From Janibacter terrae NBRC 107853 (GTDB taxonomy: Bacteria; Actinomycetota; Actinomycetes; Actinomycetales; Dermatophilaceae), in NCBI RefSeq assembly GCF_001591405.1, contig NZ_BCUV01000007.1, positions 1 to 64,000 of the forward strand: a stretch of DNA of 64,000 nt, given 5' to 3'. Positions 16,406 to 25,219 of this stretch are shown here, one piece after another; position 1 is the stretch's first letter; the number at the start of each line of letters is the position of its first letter. The notes under the pieces were generated by a model that saw only the letters and a program-made list of their open reading frames with translations, searched no databases and was not told the DNA's origin. The position numbers and the translations under genes are program-made.

Positions 16406-17484
16406 TGGGCCGGTCGGCGCGCAGCTGGGACGAGTCGGACGTGCGGGTGCGCCCCAACCGTCGTGGCTCCCGGCCGCGCACCAAGGACCGGCCCAAGCAC
16501 GAGGACGCCGTCGTCGGACGCGTGACGGCGGTCGACCGTGGTCGCTGGACCACCCTCGTGCCGGCCACCGGCTCCGAGCCCGAGCGGGTCGTCATCGCCA
16601 TGCGCGCCCGTGAGCTCGGGCGCTCACCGGTCGTCGTCGGTGACGACGTCGCGATGGTCGGCGACACCAGCGGTCGACCCGACGGCCTCGCCCGCATCGT
16701 GCGGATCCAGGAGCGCTCCACGGTGCTGCGCCGCACCGCCGACGACACCGATCCGGTGGAGCGCGTCATCGTCGCCAACGCCGACCAGCTCGTCGTCGTC
16801 GCGGCGCTCGCCGACCCCGAGCCGCGGCCCCGGCTCATCGACCGCTGCCTCGTCGCGGCCTACGACGCCGGCATGGACCCGCTGCTCGTGCTCACCAAGT
16901 CCGACCTGGCCTCGGCGGAGGACTTCCTGGCCCAGTACGCGCCGCTCGACGTCCCGCACGTCGTCACCTCCGTCCTCACCGAGGGCAGCGAGGGCCTGGC
17001 CGAGCTGCGCCGCCGCCTCGCCGGCCGGGTGTCCGTGCTCGTGGGGCACTCGGGCGTGGGCAAGTCGACGCTCGTCAACGCGCTGTGCCCGGCCGCGCAC
17101 CGAGCGACGGGCCATGTCAACGATGTCACGGGCAGGGGCCGCCACACCTCGACGAGCGCCCTCGCGCTGCGTCTGCCGCTGGTCGACGGGGCCTCGACCG
17201 AGGAGTCCCGATCCGACCCGGACGCGGCGGGGTGGATCATCGACACCCCGGGGATCCGGTCCTTCGGCCTCGCGCACGTCGAGGCCGACACGATCATCGG
17301 GCACTTCCCCGAGCTCGCCGAGGGCGCCGACGCCGGCTGCCCCCGCGGCTGCACCCACGACGAGCCCGACTGCGCCCTGGACGCGTGGGTCGCCGAGGGC
17401 CACGCGGGGTCGGGCGGGGAGCTGCGGCTGGACTCCCTTCGTCGGCTGCTGCGGGCACGCTCCGGCGAGGAGGGCCACGGCTGA
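16405..17484 (+). CDS. rsgA: small ribosomal subunit biogenesis GTPase RsgA
   Basis: Circularly permuted GTPase of 359 aa that acts in late 30S maturation. Motif order is G4 (LVLTKSD), then G1 [14 protein letters not shown], then G3 [10 protein letters not shown], the permuted order that defines the family. A zinc-knuckle follows ([12 protein letters not shown]). The N-terminal OB-fold region begins with an actinobacterial basic tail ([13 protein letters not shown]). ATG 16405 overlaps the aroA stop. Confidence 0.95.
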   Translation: MGRSARSWDESDVRVRPNRRGSRPRTKDRPKHEDAVVGRVTAVDRGRWTTLVPATGSEPERVVIAMRARELGRSPVVVGDDVAMVGDTSGRPDGLARIVRIQERSTVLRRTADDTDPVERVIVANADQLVVVAALADPEPRPRLIDRCLVAAYDAGMDPLLVLTKSDLASAEDFLAQYAPLDVPHVVTSVLTEGSEGLAELRRRLAGRVSVLVGHSGVGKSTLVNALCPAAHRATGHVNDVTGRGRHTSTSALALRLPLVDGASTEESRSDPDAAGWIIDTPGIRSFGLAHVEADTIIGHFPELAEGADAGCPRGCTHDEPDCALDAWVAEGHAGSGGELRLDSLRRLLRARSGEEGHG

Positions 17485-17510
17485 CGCTGGCGGACAGGTA
17501 CTTTGGCGGC

Positions 17511-18305
17511 ATGCTCCCCTCCGACTACGCCGATGACCTGCGCCTCGCCCACGTGCTGGCCGACCAGGTCGAGCGGATCACGATGGCACGGTTCCAGGCC
17601 TCCGACCTCGTCGTCGAGTCCAAGCCGGACCTGACCCCGGTCAGCGACGCCGACCGCAGCTGCGAGGAAGCCATCCGCGCCCAGCTGAGCCGTGCCCGCG
17701 GCCGCGACGCGATCCTCGGGGAGGAGTTCGGCAGCACCGGCACCTCCCAGCGTCGCTGGATCATCGACCCGATCGACGGCACCAAGAACTACGTCCGCGG
17801 CGTGCCCGTCTGGGCCACGCTCATCGGCCTCGTCGACGGCGAGGACTGCGTCGTCGGCCTCGTCGCCGCGCCGGCGCTCGGTCGCCGATGGTGGGCCGCC
17901 AAGGGCGCGGGGGCGTGGACCGGTCGCTCGCTCTCCCAGGCCAGGCAGATCAGGGCCTCCCGGGTCTCGCGGCTGCAGGACGCCTCCCTGTCGTACAGCT
18001 CGCTGGAGGGCTGGCGCGAGCGCGGCCGCGGCAGGGCCTTCCTCAACCTCACCTCGGACCTGTGGCGCACGCGTGCGTACGGGGACTTCTGGTCGTACAT
18101 GCTCGTCGCCGAGGGCGCGGTCGACATCGCCGCCGAGCCCGACCTCGAGGTCTACGACATGGCCGCGCTCGTCGCCATCGTCGAGGAGGCCGGCGGCCGG
18201 TTCACCTCGCTCGAGGGCGCACCGGGCCCCTGGGGCGGCAACGCCGTGGCCTCCAACGGGTTGCTGCACGACGAGGTGCTGGCCCGGTTGTCGCCCGACG
18301 CCTGA
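17511..18305 (+). CDS. hisN: histidinol-phosphatase, inositol-monophosphatase type
   Basis: Mg-dependent phosphatase of 264 aa; the aroA-rsgA-hisN neighbourhood is typical of actinobacterial HisN, which completes histidine synthesis. Motifs: GEEFG metal-binding Glu, [20 protein letters not shown] (Asp and Thr metal ligands), and the C-terminal [19 protein letters not shown] with its Asp. TACTTT at 17499-17504 lies exactly six bases before ATG 17511, which suggests a leaderless internal promoter. A different inositol-phosphate or nucleotide phosphatase is possible but less likely. The gene is followed after seven bases by a family-B palindrome. Confidence 0.85.
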   Translation: MLPSDYADDLRLAHVLADQVERITMARFQASDLVVESKPDLTPVSDADRSCEEAIRAQLSRARGRDAILGEEFGSTGTSQRRWIIDPIDGTKNYVRGVPVWATLIGLVDGEDCVVGLVAAPALGRRWWAAKGAGAWTGRSLSQARQIRASRVSRLQDASLSYSSLEGWRERGRGRAFLNLTSDLWRTRAYGDFWSYMLVAEGAVDIAAEPDLEVYDMAALVAIVEEAGGRFTSLEGAPGPWGGNAVASNGLLHDEVLARLSPDA

Positions 18306-18312
18306 GGGGGTG

Positions 18313-18402
18313 TGGTTGTGTGTTGAAGTGGTAGCTGGCAGCGCCGGCACCCATGTCCACGAGGTTGCTGGCTCGCAGGACTACCGGTTCAACACACAAC
18401 CA
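18313..18402. repeat. family-B palindrome, copy 1 (3' side of DUF559 gene 2)
   Basis: The arms TGGTTGTGTGTTGAAGTGGTAG (18313-18334) and its complement at 18381-18402 differ at two positions. The right part, from GGCTCGCAGGACTACC onwards, recurs almost identically in copy 2 at 19281-19369. It ends six bases before the DUF559 stop. Confidence 0.9.
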
Positions 18403-18407
18403 TCGGC

Positions 18408-19205
18408 TCAGAGAGCCCACCGCTCGGGTGGATCCAGGTGCCGACCGCTGCGGATCACCCGGAGCAGGGTGGCCGACGTCCGGCGCCACCCGGTGAAGAC
18501 CATCCAGTGCGTCAGGCGCGTCGTGAAGTACCCGAGCTCGAGAGCCCGCAGGTCCCGCGCACGGTCAGTGGCGTAGGTCGTCACACCGGTGTGGTGCGCC
18601 CGGCTGTCGCACTCGAGGATCCACCGGCGCCCGGCCAGGTTGTCCACCCTCCCCACACCGTCGATCTCCACCTGCGGGGTGACCGTCACGTTGTGCAGCT
18701 GCATGAAGAGCCTGGCCTTGCTCTCGGTCCCGGACTGCGCCAGGCCGGAGGCGCGCGCCAAGACGCGGGCCACCCCCCGCGGTGCGCCCTCGGCCAGGTC
18801 CCTCACCTGCTGTGCGCCGAGCAGACCCTGGTGGAGCGCGGAGTCCACGATGATCCCGACATCCAGCGGGTCCAGGCAGCCCATCGCGTGCTTCAGCGCG
18901 AGCTGGGGTGAGGCGACAGCAGAGTCCTCGGGCCATCGGTGGTGCCACCCGTGCCCCACGAACCCGGGGGGTGTGCTCCCTCGACGCGAGTAGACGTGCA
19001 CGCCCGCAACCGGGGGGACCCACAGCCCGTGCTGCTCTGCCGCCGTGGTGCAGGTCGGCCGCAGTCCCTCGGCCAGCGCCGCCCGGACCTCCTGCGGCGC
19101 GTCGGGCGAGACATAGTACCGACCGACCCTCAGTACCTCGCCTCGTGCCACGGCCGCGGCCAGCTCGCGCGCAGTCCCCCGCCACTGGTCCCGTGTCCTG
19201 ATCAT
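18408..19205 (-). CDS. DUF559-like (Vsr-fold) endonuclease domain protein, bracketed by palindromes
   Basis: A 265-aa protein of unknown function. The C-terminal domain has the DUF559/Vsr-like layout: ESKARLFM, VGRVDNLAGRRWILECDSRAHH and DRARDLRALELGYFTTRLT, with Glu, Asp and a Glu-x-Asp in nuclease positions. The N-terminal part resembles the regulator-like region (GEVLRVGRYYVSP) seen ahead of DUF559. It is related in architecture to 6127-7023 but diverged. The gene plus its two flanking family-B palindromes form a 1,057-base unit between hisN and the M16 genes. No transposase is present. Confidence 0.72.
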   Translation of the reverse strand: MIRTRDQWRGTARELAAAVARGEVLRVGRYYVSPDAPQEVRAALAEGLRPTCTTAAEQHGLWVPPVAGVHVYSRRGSTPPGFVGHGWHHRWPEDSAVASPQLALKHAMGCLDPLDVGIIVDSALHQGLLGAQQVRDLAEGAPRGVARVLARASGLAQSGTESKARLFMQLHNVTVTPQVEIDGVGRVDNLAGRRWILECDSRAHHTGVTTYATDRARDLRALELGYFTTRLTHWMVFTGWRRTSATLLRVIRSGRHLDPPERWAL

Positions 19206-19280
19206 CGGACCAGCACAGCCGCCGAGCGGCCCGCCGCGCAGGGGATATGCGGACCTGTGGACAGCCGGCCCAGGTCAAGG

Positions 19281-19369
19281 TGGTGTGTTGAAGAGGTAGT
19301 CCCGGGAGCCGGCACTCCTGGATACCGGGTCCCCGGCTCGCAGGACTACCGCTTCAACACACAACCATC
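19281..19369. repeat. family-B palindrome, copy 2 (5' side of DUF559 gene 2)
   Basis: The left arm from 19283 (GTGTGTTGAAGAGGTAGTCC...GAGCCGG) faces a right arm 19335-19369 (CCGGCTCGCAGGACTACC, then GCTTCAACACACAACCATC) with about four mismatches over 32 pairs. Its right end reads ...CCATCA, and the TCA (19368-19370) is the stop codon of the M16 gene on the minus strand. Confidence 0.9.
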
Positions 19370-20726
19370 AGGTGGGGACGACGGTCACCGGGCCCAGACC
19401 GAGGGCCTCGACCTCGTCCCGGTACGTCGATGCGTCACCCACGACGACGATCGTCCAGCTGTGGTCGACGTGCGAGCGCCAGGCCGCGTCGAGGTCGGCC
19501 AGGGTCAGCTCGCGCATGGCGGCGATGACGTCGCTGGTGAAGGTGAGCGGCAGCTCGTCGCTCGCCAGCCCGACCGTCTCGTCGGCGATGGCGTCGGCGG
19601 TGTCGTAGCGGCCGGGTGCGGTGAGGGTCAGGAAGTCGATCCCGGCGCGGGTCTCGGCCTCGGAGAAGCCTTCGCCGACGCCGTCGAGGATCTCGCGCAG
19701 CAGGCGGAGCGAGTCGACCGTCGCGTCGGCGCGCACCGACCCCGAGATGGCGAAGGCGGACCCGACCTGGCGCGGCCGGAAGCCGGCTCGGATGCCGTAG
19801 GTGTAGCCCTTGTCCTCGCGCAGCACCTGGTCGATGCGGGCGTTGGGCGCACCACCGACGACATAGGCGATGACCGGGAAGGGGGCCCAACCCGAGTCGA
19901 CCCGTCGGTCCGGGCCCGGCCCGCCGATGAGGATCTCGGACTGCACGGAGCCCGGCCGGTCGACGAGCACGACGCGCGCCGCGTCGGCGGCCCGGGGCGC
20001 CGTCGTGCGGTCGACCGACACCGTGCGACCACCGGTCGTCCACGCACCGAGCGACCCCGTGAGGAGCTCCTCGATGTCGATCCCGGTGAGGTCGCCGGCG
20101 ACGACGATGGTCGCGCCCTCGGGGTGCACGTGCGTCGCGTGGAAGTCGACGACGTCCTGGCGCGTGATCGCGGCGACGCTCTCGGGGGTCCCCGACCCGG
20201 GACGGCTGGCCCGGCTGTCCGCGGCGTAGTACGTCGCGGCCCACTCCTTGAGCGCCCGACGACTGGCGGAGGCGCGCTCCTGCTCGATCTCGGCCAGGCG
20301 GGTGCGCCGCAGCCGCGCGACCTCCTCCTCGGCGAATGCCGGCTCGGTGATGCACTCGGTGAGCAGGTCCAGCGCCGCGGCGAGGTTGCGCTGCGGGACG
20401 TCCATGTCGACGCCGAGCGTGGCCTCGCTCATCCCGGCACCGATGGCCACGCCACGGCGCTCGAGCAGCTCCGACAGCTCGCGCTGCCCGTGCGTGCGGG
20501 TGCCCTCGTCGAGCAGCCGCGCCATGATCCACGCGACCCCCTCGACCTCGCGCGGCTCGTGCCGCAGCGCGGCCGGGATCGTCACCCGCACCGAGACGAC
20601 GTACTGCCCCGGCACGTCGTGGACGAGCGCCCGGATGCCGTTGGGCAGCTCGATCTCGCGCGGCCGCGGGAAGGACCAGTCGGCCGGAGGGGCGACCTGC
20701 GGACGGGGCACGATCGTGGTGCTCAT
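19368..20726 (-). CDS. M16-family peptidase homologue, non-catalytic subunit
   Basis: A 452-aa pitrilysin-family protein. The zinc motif HxxEH is absent at its expected place (GVAWIMARLLDEGT), while the C-terminal Arg/Tyr substrate-binding region is present (REDKGYTYGIRAGF). This is the usual split in bacterial M16 heterodimers, where the partner carries the metal site. The ATG at 20726 overlaps the end of the catalytic subunit gene by four bases. The stop codon lies in a family-B palindrome, so the last residues (TVVPT) may differ from relatives. Confidence 0.88.
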   Translation of the reverse strand: MSTTIVPRPQVAPPADWSFPRPREIELPNGIRALVHDVPGQYVVSVRVTIPAALRHEPREVEGVAWIMARLLDEGTRTHGQRELSELLERRGVAIGAGMSEATLGVDMDVPQRNLAAALDLLTECITEPAFAEEEVARLRRTRLAEIEQERASASRRALKEWAATYYAADSRASRPGSGTPESVAAITRQDVVDFHATHVHPEGATIVVAGDLTGIDIEELLTGSLGAWTTGGRTVSVDRTTAPRAADAARVVLVDRPGSVQSEILIGGPGPDRRVDSGWAPFPVIAYVVGGAPNARIDQVLREDKGYTYGIRAGFRPRQVGSAFAISGSVRADATVDSLRLLREILDGVGEGFSEAETRAGIDFLTLTAPGRYDTADAIADETVGLASDELPLTFTSDVIAAMRELTLADLDAAWRSHVDHSWTIVVVGDASTYRDEVEALGLGPVTVVPT

Positions 20727-22012
20727 GCGGCCACCTCCTGGGCGACGCGGTAGACGACGGCGGCTCGGGAGTGCGGACGCAGCCAGCGGTCCGCGGCGGC
20801 GCGCACCTGCTCGGGCGTCACCTCCGCGAGATGGTCGAGGAAGGTGTTGACGTAGCCGGGGTCGTCGTGGAGGCAGGTGTAGTGCCCGATGACGTCGGCC
20901 CGCTCGTCCTTGGCGGCCAGCGCCGAGAGCCACCCGCGCTCGGCCTGCGCCTTGACCGCCTCCATCTGCTCGGGCGTCGGCCCGGCATCGGCGAAGGCCG
21001 TCAGCTCCGCGCAGATCCGCTCCTCGAGCGTGTCAGTGTCGACGCCCTCGGCCACGTCCGCGACGACGAGCCCGAGCGAGACGCCGTCGACGAACCCCAT
21101 CGCCCCGACGTCGACGCTGTTGGCCAGCTGCTCCTCCCGCACGAGCGTCTGCTCGAGCGGCGAGAAGCTCAGCCCGCCCAAGCAGTCCAGGGCCATCGAG
21201 GCGGCGAGGAACTCGTCCCGGGTGTCGCCCCCTTCGGCGGGGAGCCGGAAGGCGAGGTGGATGCGGTCGTTGGGGACCTCGTCGGCCACCTCGACCCGTA
21301 CCGGCTCGTCGAGCGGCGGCAGCGGGTCGACCGGCGAGCGGCGCGGAGCGGCCCGGTGCGTGATGTGCCCGAAGTAGCGCTCGGCCAGCTCGACCGCCCG
21401 CTCCGCCGTGACGTCACCGACGATCGTCAGGACCGTGTTGTCCGGCGCGTAGTGGGCAGTGAAGAAGTCGTGCACGTCCTGCACGGACGCGGCGTCGAGG
21501 TCCTCCATGGACCCGATCGTCGGGTGGTGGTAGGGGTGCCCCTCCGGGAAGACCGTGGCGTAGACGGTGGTGAGCGCCTGGCCGTAGGGCTGGTTGTCGT
21601 ACCGCTGGCGCTTCTCCTCCTTGACCACGTCGCGCTGGTTGTCGAGGTTGGCCTGGTTGACGGCAGCGAGGAGGTTGGCGTGCCGGTCGGCCTCGAGCCA
21701 CAGCGCCAGCTCGAGCGCCCCCGAGGGGATCGTCTCGAAGTAGTTGGTCCGGTCGAACCACGTCGTCGCGTTGAGCCGTCCGCCGACGCCCATGAGCGCC
21801 TGGAAGTGCTCGCCGTTGTCGACGTGCTCGCTCCCCTGGAACATCAGGTGCTCGAAGAGGTGCGCGAAGCCCGTCCTCCCCGGCTCCTCGTGGCGGGAGC
21901 CGACCCCGACCCACAGGTTGACCGTGACGGTCGGCGTCGTGGCGTCGGGCTGCACGACCACGCGCAGCCCGTTGGCGAGGGTGTGGTCCTCGATGGTGAA
22001 GTCCAGGGGCAT
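20723..22012 (-). CDS. M16-family zinc peptidase, catalytic subunit
   Basis: A 429-aa zinc metallopeptidase. The inverted zinc motif HLFEH (in FAHLFEHLMFQGSEHV) supplies both His and the catalytic Glu near residue 50; the third ligand region lies about 75 residues on (NQANLDNQRDVVKEEKRQR). It has no signal peptide, so it is cytoplasmic. It should form a clam-shell heterodimer with the product of the next gene and degrade peptides or process a substrate. The PqqFG-like arrangement is structural only; no pqq genes are present. The start is nine bases from the ndh stop, so it may be transcribed with ndh. Confidence 0.92.
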   Translation of the reverse strand: MPLDFTIEDHTLANGLRVVVQPDATTPTVTVNLWVGVGSRHEEPGRTGFAHLFEHLMFQGSEHVDNGEHFQALMGVGGRLNATTWFDRTNYFETIPSGALELALWLEADRHANLLAAVNQANLDNQRDVVKEEKRQRYDNQPYGQALTTVYATVFPEGHPYHHPTIGSMEDLDAASVQDVHDFFTAHYAPDNTVLTIVGDVTAERAVELAERYFGHITHRAAPRRSPVDPLPPLDEPVRVEVADEVPNDRIHLAFRLPAEGGDTRDEFLAASMALDCLGGLSFSPLEQTLVREEQLANSVDVGAMGFVDGVSLGLVVADVAEGVDTDTLEERICAELTAFADAGPTPEQMEAVKAQAERGWLSALAAKDERADVIGHYTCLHDDPGYVNTFLDHLAEVTPEQVRAAADRWLRPHSRAAVVYRVAQEVAA

Positions 22013-22021
22013 GCAGGCACC

Positions 22022-23401
22022 CTACGTCGCGTCGCGCTGCTCCTCGTGACCGCGTCGCGGCAGCTCCGGGTAGGCGTCGGGACCGAGGTCCTCCATCGCC
22101 CGGCGCGCGAAGACCTGCTGCATCGTCGTCACCCGCTCGTTGCGGTTGTTGCCCAGGAAGGTGATCATCCAGTTGAGCAGCGTCGAGATGCGGTTCTTGA
22201 AGCCGACCATGGCCATGAGGTGCACGGCGAGCCACGCCAGCCAGGCGACGAAGCCGGAGAAGCTGATCTTGCCGATGCTCGCGACGGCGGAGTACTTCGA
22301 GATCGTCGCCATCGAGCCCTTGTCCTTGTAGACGAAGGGGGCCTGCGGCTCCTTGCCCTCGAGCCGGCCGAGGATCTCCTTGGCCGCGTAGCGACCGCCC
22401 TGGATCGCGAGTTGCGCGACGCCCGGGTAGCCCTTGAGGTTGATCATGTCGCCGAGGAGGAAGACCTCGGGGTGGCCCTTGAGGGTCAGGTTGTCCTCGA
22501 CCAGGACGCGCCCGGCGCGGTCGGTCTCGGCACCGGCCTGGTCGGCGACCATGGTGCCGAGCCCGGAGGCGGCGACACCGGCGGCCCAGACCTTGGTCAC
22601 GGCCTCGATGCGCCGCGTCGAGCCGTCCTTGTACTTCACGTCGAGCCCGGTGCCGTCGACGTCGGTGACCATCGCGCCGAGCTGGACCTCGACCCCGCGC
22701 TTCTCGAGGCTCGCGCGGGCCTTGCCGCCGAGGTGGTCACCGAAGGTGGGCAGCACCTGGTCGGCGCCGTCGAGGAGCACGACGCGGGCGTCGCGCGGGT
22801 TGATGTGGCGGAACTCGTGGGCGAGCGTCTTGTGCGACAGCTCGGCGATCTGACCGGCCATCTCGACGCCCGTCGGGCCCGCGCCGACGACGACGAAGGT
22901 GAGCAGCCGCTCGCGGTCCTGCGGGTCGGTCGTGGTCTCGGCGAGCTCGAAGGCGCCGAAGATGCGCCCGCGCAGCTCGAGCGCGTTGTCGATGTCCTTC
23001 ATGCCGGGGGCGTAGCGGGCGAAGTGGTCGTTGCCGAAGTACGACTGCCCGGCGCCGGCGGCGATGATCAGGCTGTCGTACGGGGTGACCGTCTGCTGGC
23101 CCAGCGAGCGGGAGGTGACGGTGCGCGCCTCGATGTCGATGTCCTCGACGTCGCCGAGGATCGTGCGCACGTTCTTGTCGCGGGCGAGGATGTCGCGCGT
23201 CGCGGGGGCGATGTCGCCCTCGGAGAGGATGCCGGTGGCCACCTGGTACAGCAGCGGCTGGAAGAGGTGGTGGCCGGTGCGCGAGACGAGGGTCACCTCG
23301 ACGTCCTTGCCACTCAGGGCCTTGGCGGAGAACAGACCGCCGAAGCCGGAGCCGATGATGACGACGCGGTGCTTGCCAGAGTTAGCGCTCACACGTCCCA
23401 T
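22022..23401 (-). CDS. ndh: type II NADH dehydrogenase (NDH-2)
   Basis: Single-subunit, non-proton-pumping NADH:quinone oxidoreductase of 459 aa, peripheral on the membrane. FAD site VVIIGSGFGGLFSAKAL at residues 13-29; second nucleotide site VVVGAGPTGVEMAGQIAEL; FLLGDM FAD motif; quinone-side AQLAIQGGRYAA. The C-terminal region FSGFVAWLAWLAVHLMAMVGF is amphipathic or hydrophobic and should anchor the protein to the membrane. A start at ATG 23401 (MGRVSANSG) is accepted, although the GTG codon at position 4 (MGRV) is possible. Confidence 0.92.
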   Translation of the reverse strand: MGRVSANSGKHRVVIIGSGFGGLFSAKALSGKDVEVTLVSRTGHHLFQPLLYQVATGILSEGDIAPATRDILARDKNVRTILGDVEDIDIEARTVTSRSLGQQTVTPYDSLIIAAGAGQSYFGNDHFARYAPGMKDIDNALELRGRIFGAFELAETTTDPQDRERLLTFVVVGAGPTGVEMAGQIAELSHKTLAHEFRHINPRDARVVLLDGADQVLPTFGDHLGGKARASLEKRGVEVQLGAMVTDVDGTGLDVKYKDGSTRRIEAVTKVWAAGVAASGLGTMVADQAGAETDRAGRVLVEDNLTLKGHPEVFLLGDMINLKGYPGVAQLAIQGGRYAAKEILGRLEGKEPQAPFVYKDKGSMATISKYSAVASIGKISFSGFVAWLAWLAVHLMAMVGFKNRISTLLNWMITFLGNNRNERVTTMQQVFARRAMEDLGPDAYPELPRRGHEEQRDAT

Positions 23402-23479
23402 TGTGACCCAGCCCTGACGAAGGGAGAAATCCCCGCGGCCCCCGAGAGGCCCGGTGTGACGGACGAGACACCCGCCACG

Positions 23480-24628
23480 TCAGCGCCCCGTCGCGTAGGC
23501 GTGGCTGGCGCGCACGATGCCCTCGACGACGTCGACCTCATGGGGGGTGCGCGGGCCGAAGACCATGACGAAGCCGGCGGACAGGCGCGTACCGGCCCAG
23601 TGGTGGAAGGTGCCCCAGCCGCGGGCCACGAGGTCGGCGGCCTGCGCCGGCGGCAGCGCGAGGTGCATCGAGCCGTCCTCGGCCGGGTGCAGGTGGGCGA
23701 ACTCCCCGACCTGCGGCACGAGGAAGGCCGGCTCCGGCCCCTCGGGGGCGTCGAGGACGAGGGCGCGCGCGCCCGGGACCGAGATCTGCGAGTCCACGAC
23801 GGTGACGCCCGCGAGGCCGCGCACCCGCTCGAAGAGCGCGCCCTGCAGCTCGACCGGCGCGTTGTCGCTCAGCTGCTGCTGCGGGATGGACCACGCGACG
23901 TCGGGGCGACCCCCTTCGCGCGGGTCGAGGCGACCACCGGCGAGGGTCGGCCACGCGACGTCCTGGGGCGCACCGACGGGGGCGGCACCGAAGGCCCCCA
24001 GGTGGTGCACGCGGGCCGCGACCCACTGCGCGAGGCGGTGCACCCCGGTGCCGGTCAGATGGTGTCCGCCGGGCTCGCGGATCGCCGTGACGGGCGCGCC
24101 GGAGTCGCGGGTCAGGTGCTCCCAGGTGCGCTCGAGCAGCTCACGCGGGATGACGTGGTCACCCTCCCCCTGCGCGACGAAGACCGGCAGGTGCGCCAGC
24201 GCGCCGGCCTCGACCGGCACGCCCGCGTCGAAGGGCAGCGTGCCGTAGAGGATCGCGGCACCGGCGTACCGCGACGGGTCGCCGAGCACGAGGCCGCCGG
24301 CGAAGGCCGCTCCCCCGCTGAACCCGATGAGCAGCACGGGTCGACCGGCCGGCGCGACCTCGTCGAGCCACCCGCGGAACCACGTCATGTGCTCGGCGAG
24401 CGACTCCGCGACCGGCCGGCCGATGCCGCGGTTGGCGAACCACGCGTAGCCACCGCCCTCGGCGATGGGCGCGCGCACGGCGGCGTACGCGGGGCCGACG
24501 GGCAGGTGGTCCGCGAGCCCGATGATCTGCTGCTCGTCCGAGCCGCGGCCGTGCAGGAGCACGACGAGCGGCGCGGTCGGGTCGGTGGAACCGGCGGTCG
24601 CGACGACGGGGGTCGTGGAGGTGCGCAT
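23480..24628 (-). CDS. fusion of MhqD-like alpha/beta hydrolase with luciferase-family DUF5519 domain
   Basis: A 382-aa two-domain protein. Residues 1-210 are a phospholipase/carboxylesterase-type hydrolase (LVVLLHGRGSDEQQ, nucleophile GFSGGAAF, acid GEGDHVIP, His GGHHL) about two-thirds identical by eye to the separate hydrolase at 33431-34060. Residues about 230-382 match the DUF5519 'luciferase' family (FAHLHPAEDGSMHLALPP, WGTFHHWAG, VMVFGPR, EVVEGIVRASHAYA-type end). Two TTG-N6-CAA operator-like sites lie within 65 bases upstream of the start. Such hydrolases belong to quinone-stress (Mhq) regulons in Firmicutes; the role here is inferred. Confidence 0.78.
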   Translation of the reverse strand: MRTSTTPVVATAGSTDPTAPLVVLLHGRGSDEQQIIGLADHLPVGPAYAAVRAPIAEGGGYAWFANRGIGRPVAESLAEHMTWFRGWLDEVAPAGRPVLLIGFSGGAAFAGGLVLGDPSRYAGAAILYGTLPFDAGVPVEAGALAHLPVFVAQGEGDHVIPRELLERTWEHLTRDSGAPVTAIREPGGHHLTGTGVHRLAQWVAARVHHLGAFGAAPVGAPQDVAWPTLAGGRLDPREGGRPDVAWSIPQQQLSDNAPVELQGALFERVRGLAGVTVVDSQISVPGARALVLDAPEGPEPAFLVPQVGEFAHLHPAEDGSMHLALPPAQAADLVARGWGTFHHWAGTRLSAGFVMVFGPRTPHEVDVVEGIVRASHAYATGR

Positions 24629-24641
24629 GGTGAAGCCCTTC

Positions 24642-24689
24642 GGTTGTCAGTACAACCAAGATACGAAGAGAGTAGTTGTCGCGTCAAGT
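24642..24689. promoter_or_regulatory. two TTG-N6-CAA palindromic operators between hydrolase and PPTase genes
   Basis: GGTTG-tcagta-CAACC (24642-24657) and AGTTG-tcgcgt-CAAGT (24674-24689; a wider GTAgTTG/CAAgTAC symmetry). The same layout occurs at 30462-30477, 32233-32252 and 32279-32294. They suit a MarR-like dimer. The second also falls at the -35 region of the likely PPTase promoter (-10 TAGACT, 24703-24708). Confidence 0.65.
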
Positions 24690-24715
24690 ACTTGCCTGCT
24701 CCTAGACTCACGGCC

Positions 24716-25219
24716 GTGGACCGACCGGACGTCATGTGGCACCACCGGGCCTCGACCCACGACGCCCTCCGCGCGCACGTCGACCACCCCGTGCCGGTCA
24801 CCACGGGTCACCTCTGCCCGGCCTGCGGCTCGGGCTCCCACGGCCGCCCGTGGGTGCGCTTGGCGGACGGCAGCTCGCCGCACGTGAGCCTCTCCCGCTA
24901 CGGCGACCACGTGCTCACCGCCGTCGCCGCGAGCCCCGTCGGCGTCGACGTCGAGTCGCTCGAGGCGGTCGCGGCCCGCTGGGACCCGGCTCTCGTGCTC
25001 CACCCCGACGAGCGCGCCGACACCCCCGCCGAGCGCGCGGCGATGTGGTGCCGCAAGGAGGCGGTGCTCAAGGCGCTCGGCGCGGGCATGCGCACACCGA
25101 TGAGCCAGATCCGCTGTGCCGACTGGCAGCTCGTCGACCTCGAGGCCCCCGCCGGGCTCGTGGCCGCGGTGGCCGTGCTCGGGTCTCAGCCGGGCAGCGG
25201 CGGCAGCTCGACGGAGTAG
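24716..25219 (+). CDS. 4'-phosphopantetheinyl transferase, Sfp/AcpT superfamily
   Basis: A 167-aa enzyme that attaches phosphopantetheine from CoA to a carrier-protein serine. Motifs PVGVDVE (Mg site) and WCRKEAVLKALG are intact. A CPACGSGSHGRPW-like segment precedes them, as in actinobacterial members. The GTG start at 24716 lies seven bases after TAGACT, consistent with a leaderless message. The 3' end overlaps the M1 peptidase gene convergently by 34 bases. The neighbouring NRPS has a peptidyl-carrier domain (Ser550) and is the likely client. Confidence 0.86.
   Translation: MDRPDVMWHHRASTHDALRAHVDHPVPVTTGHLCPACGSGSHGRPWVRLADGSSPHVSLSRYGDHVLTAVAASPVGVDVESLEAVAARWDPALVLHPDERADTPAERAAMWCRKEAVLKALGAGMRTPMSQIRCADWQLVDLEAPAGLVAAVAVLGSQPGSGGSSTE

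Noticed and set aside
18313-19369. CRISPR or insertion sequence
   Set aside because: Only two repeat copies with a gene between them; no spacers, Cas genes, transposase or target-site duplication were recognised.
20771-25219. A very long open frame on the + strand opposite the M16, ndh and hydrolase genes
   Set aside because: It is antisense to several genes with clear motifs; high-GC third-position bias leaves such frames open. Only its end (from 24716) is real, as the PPTase.
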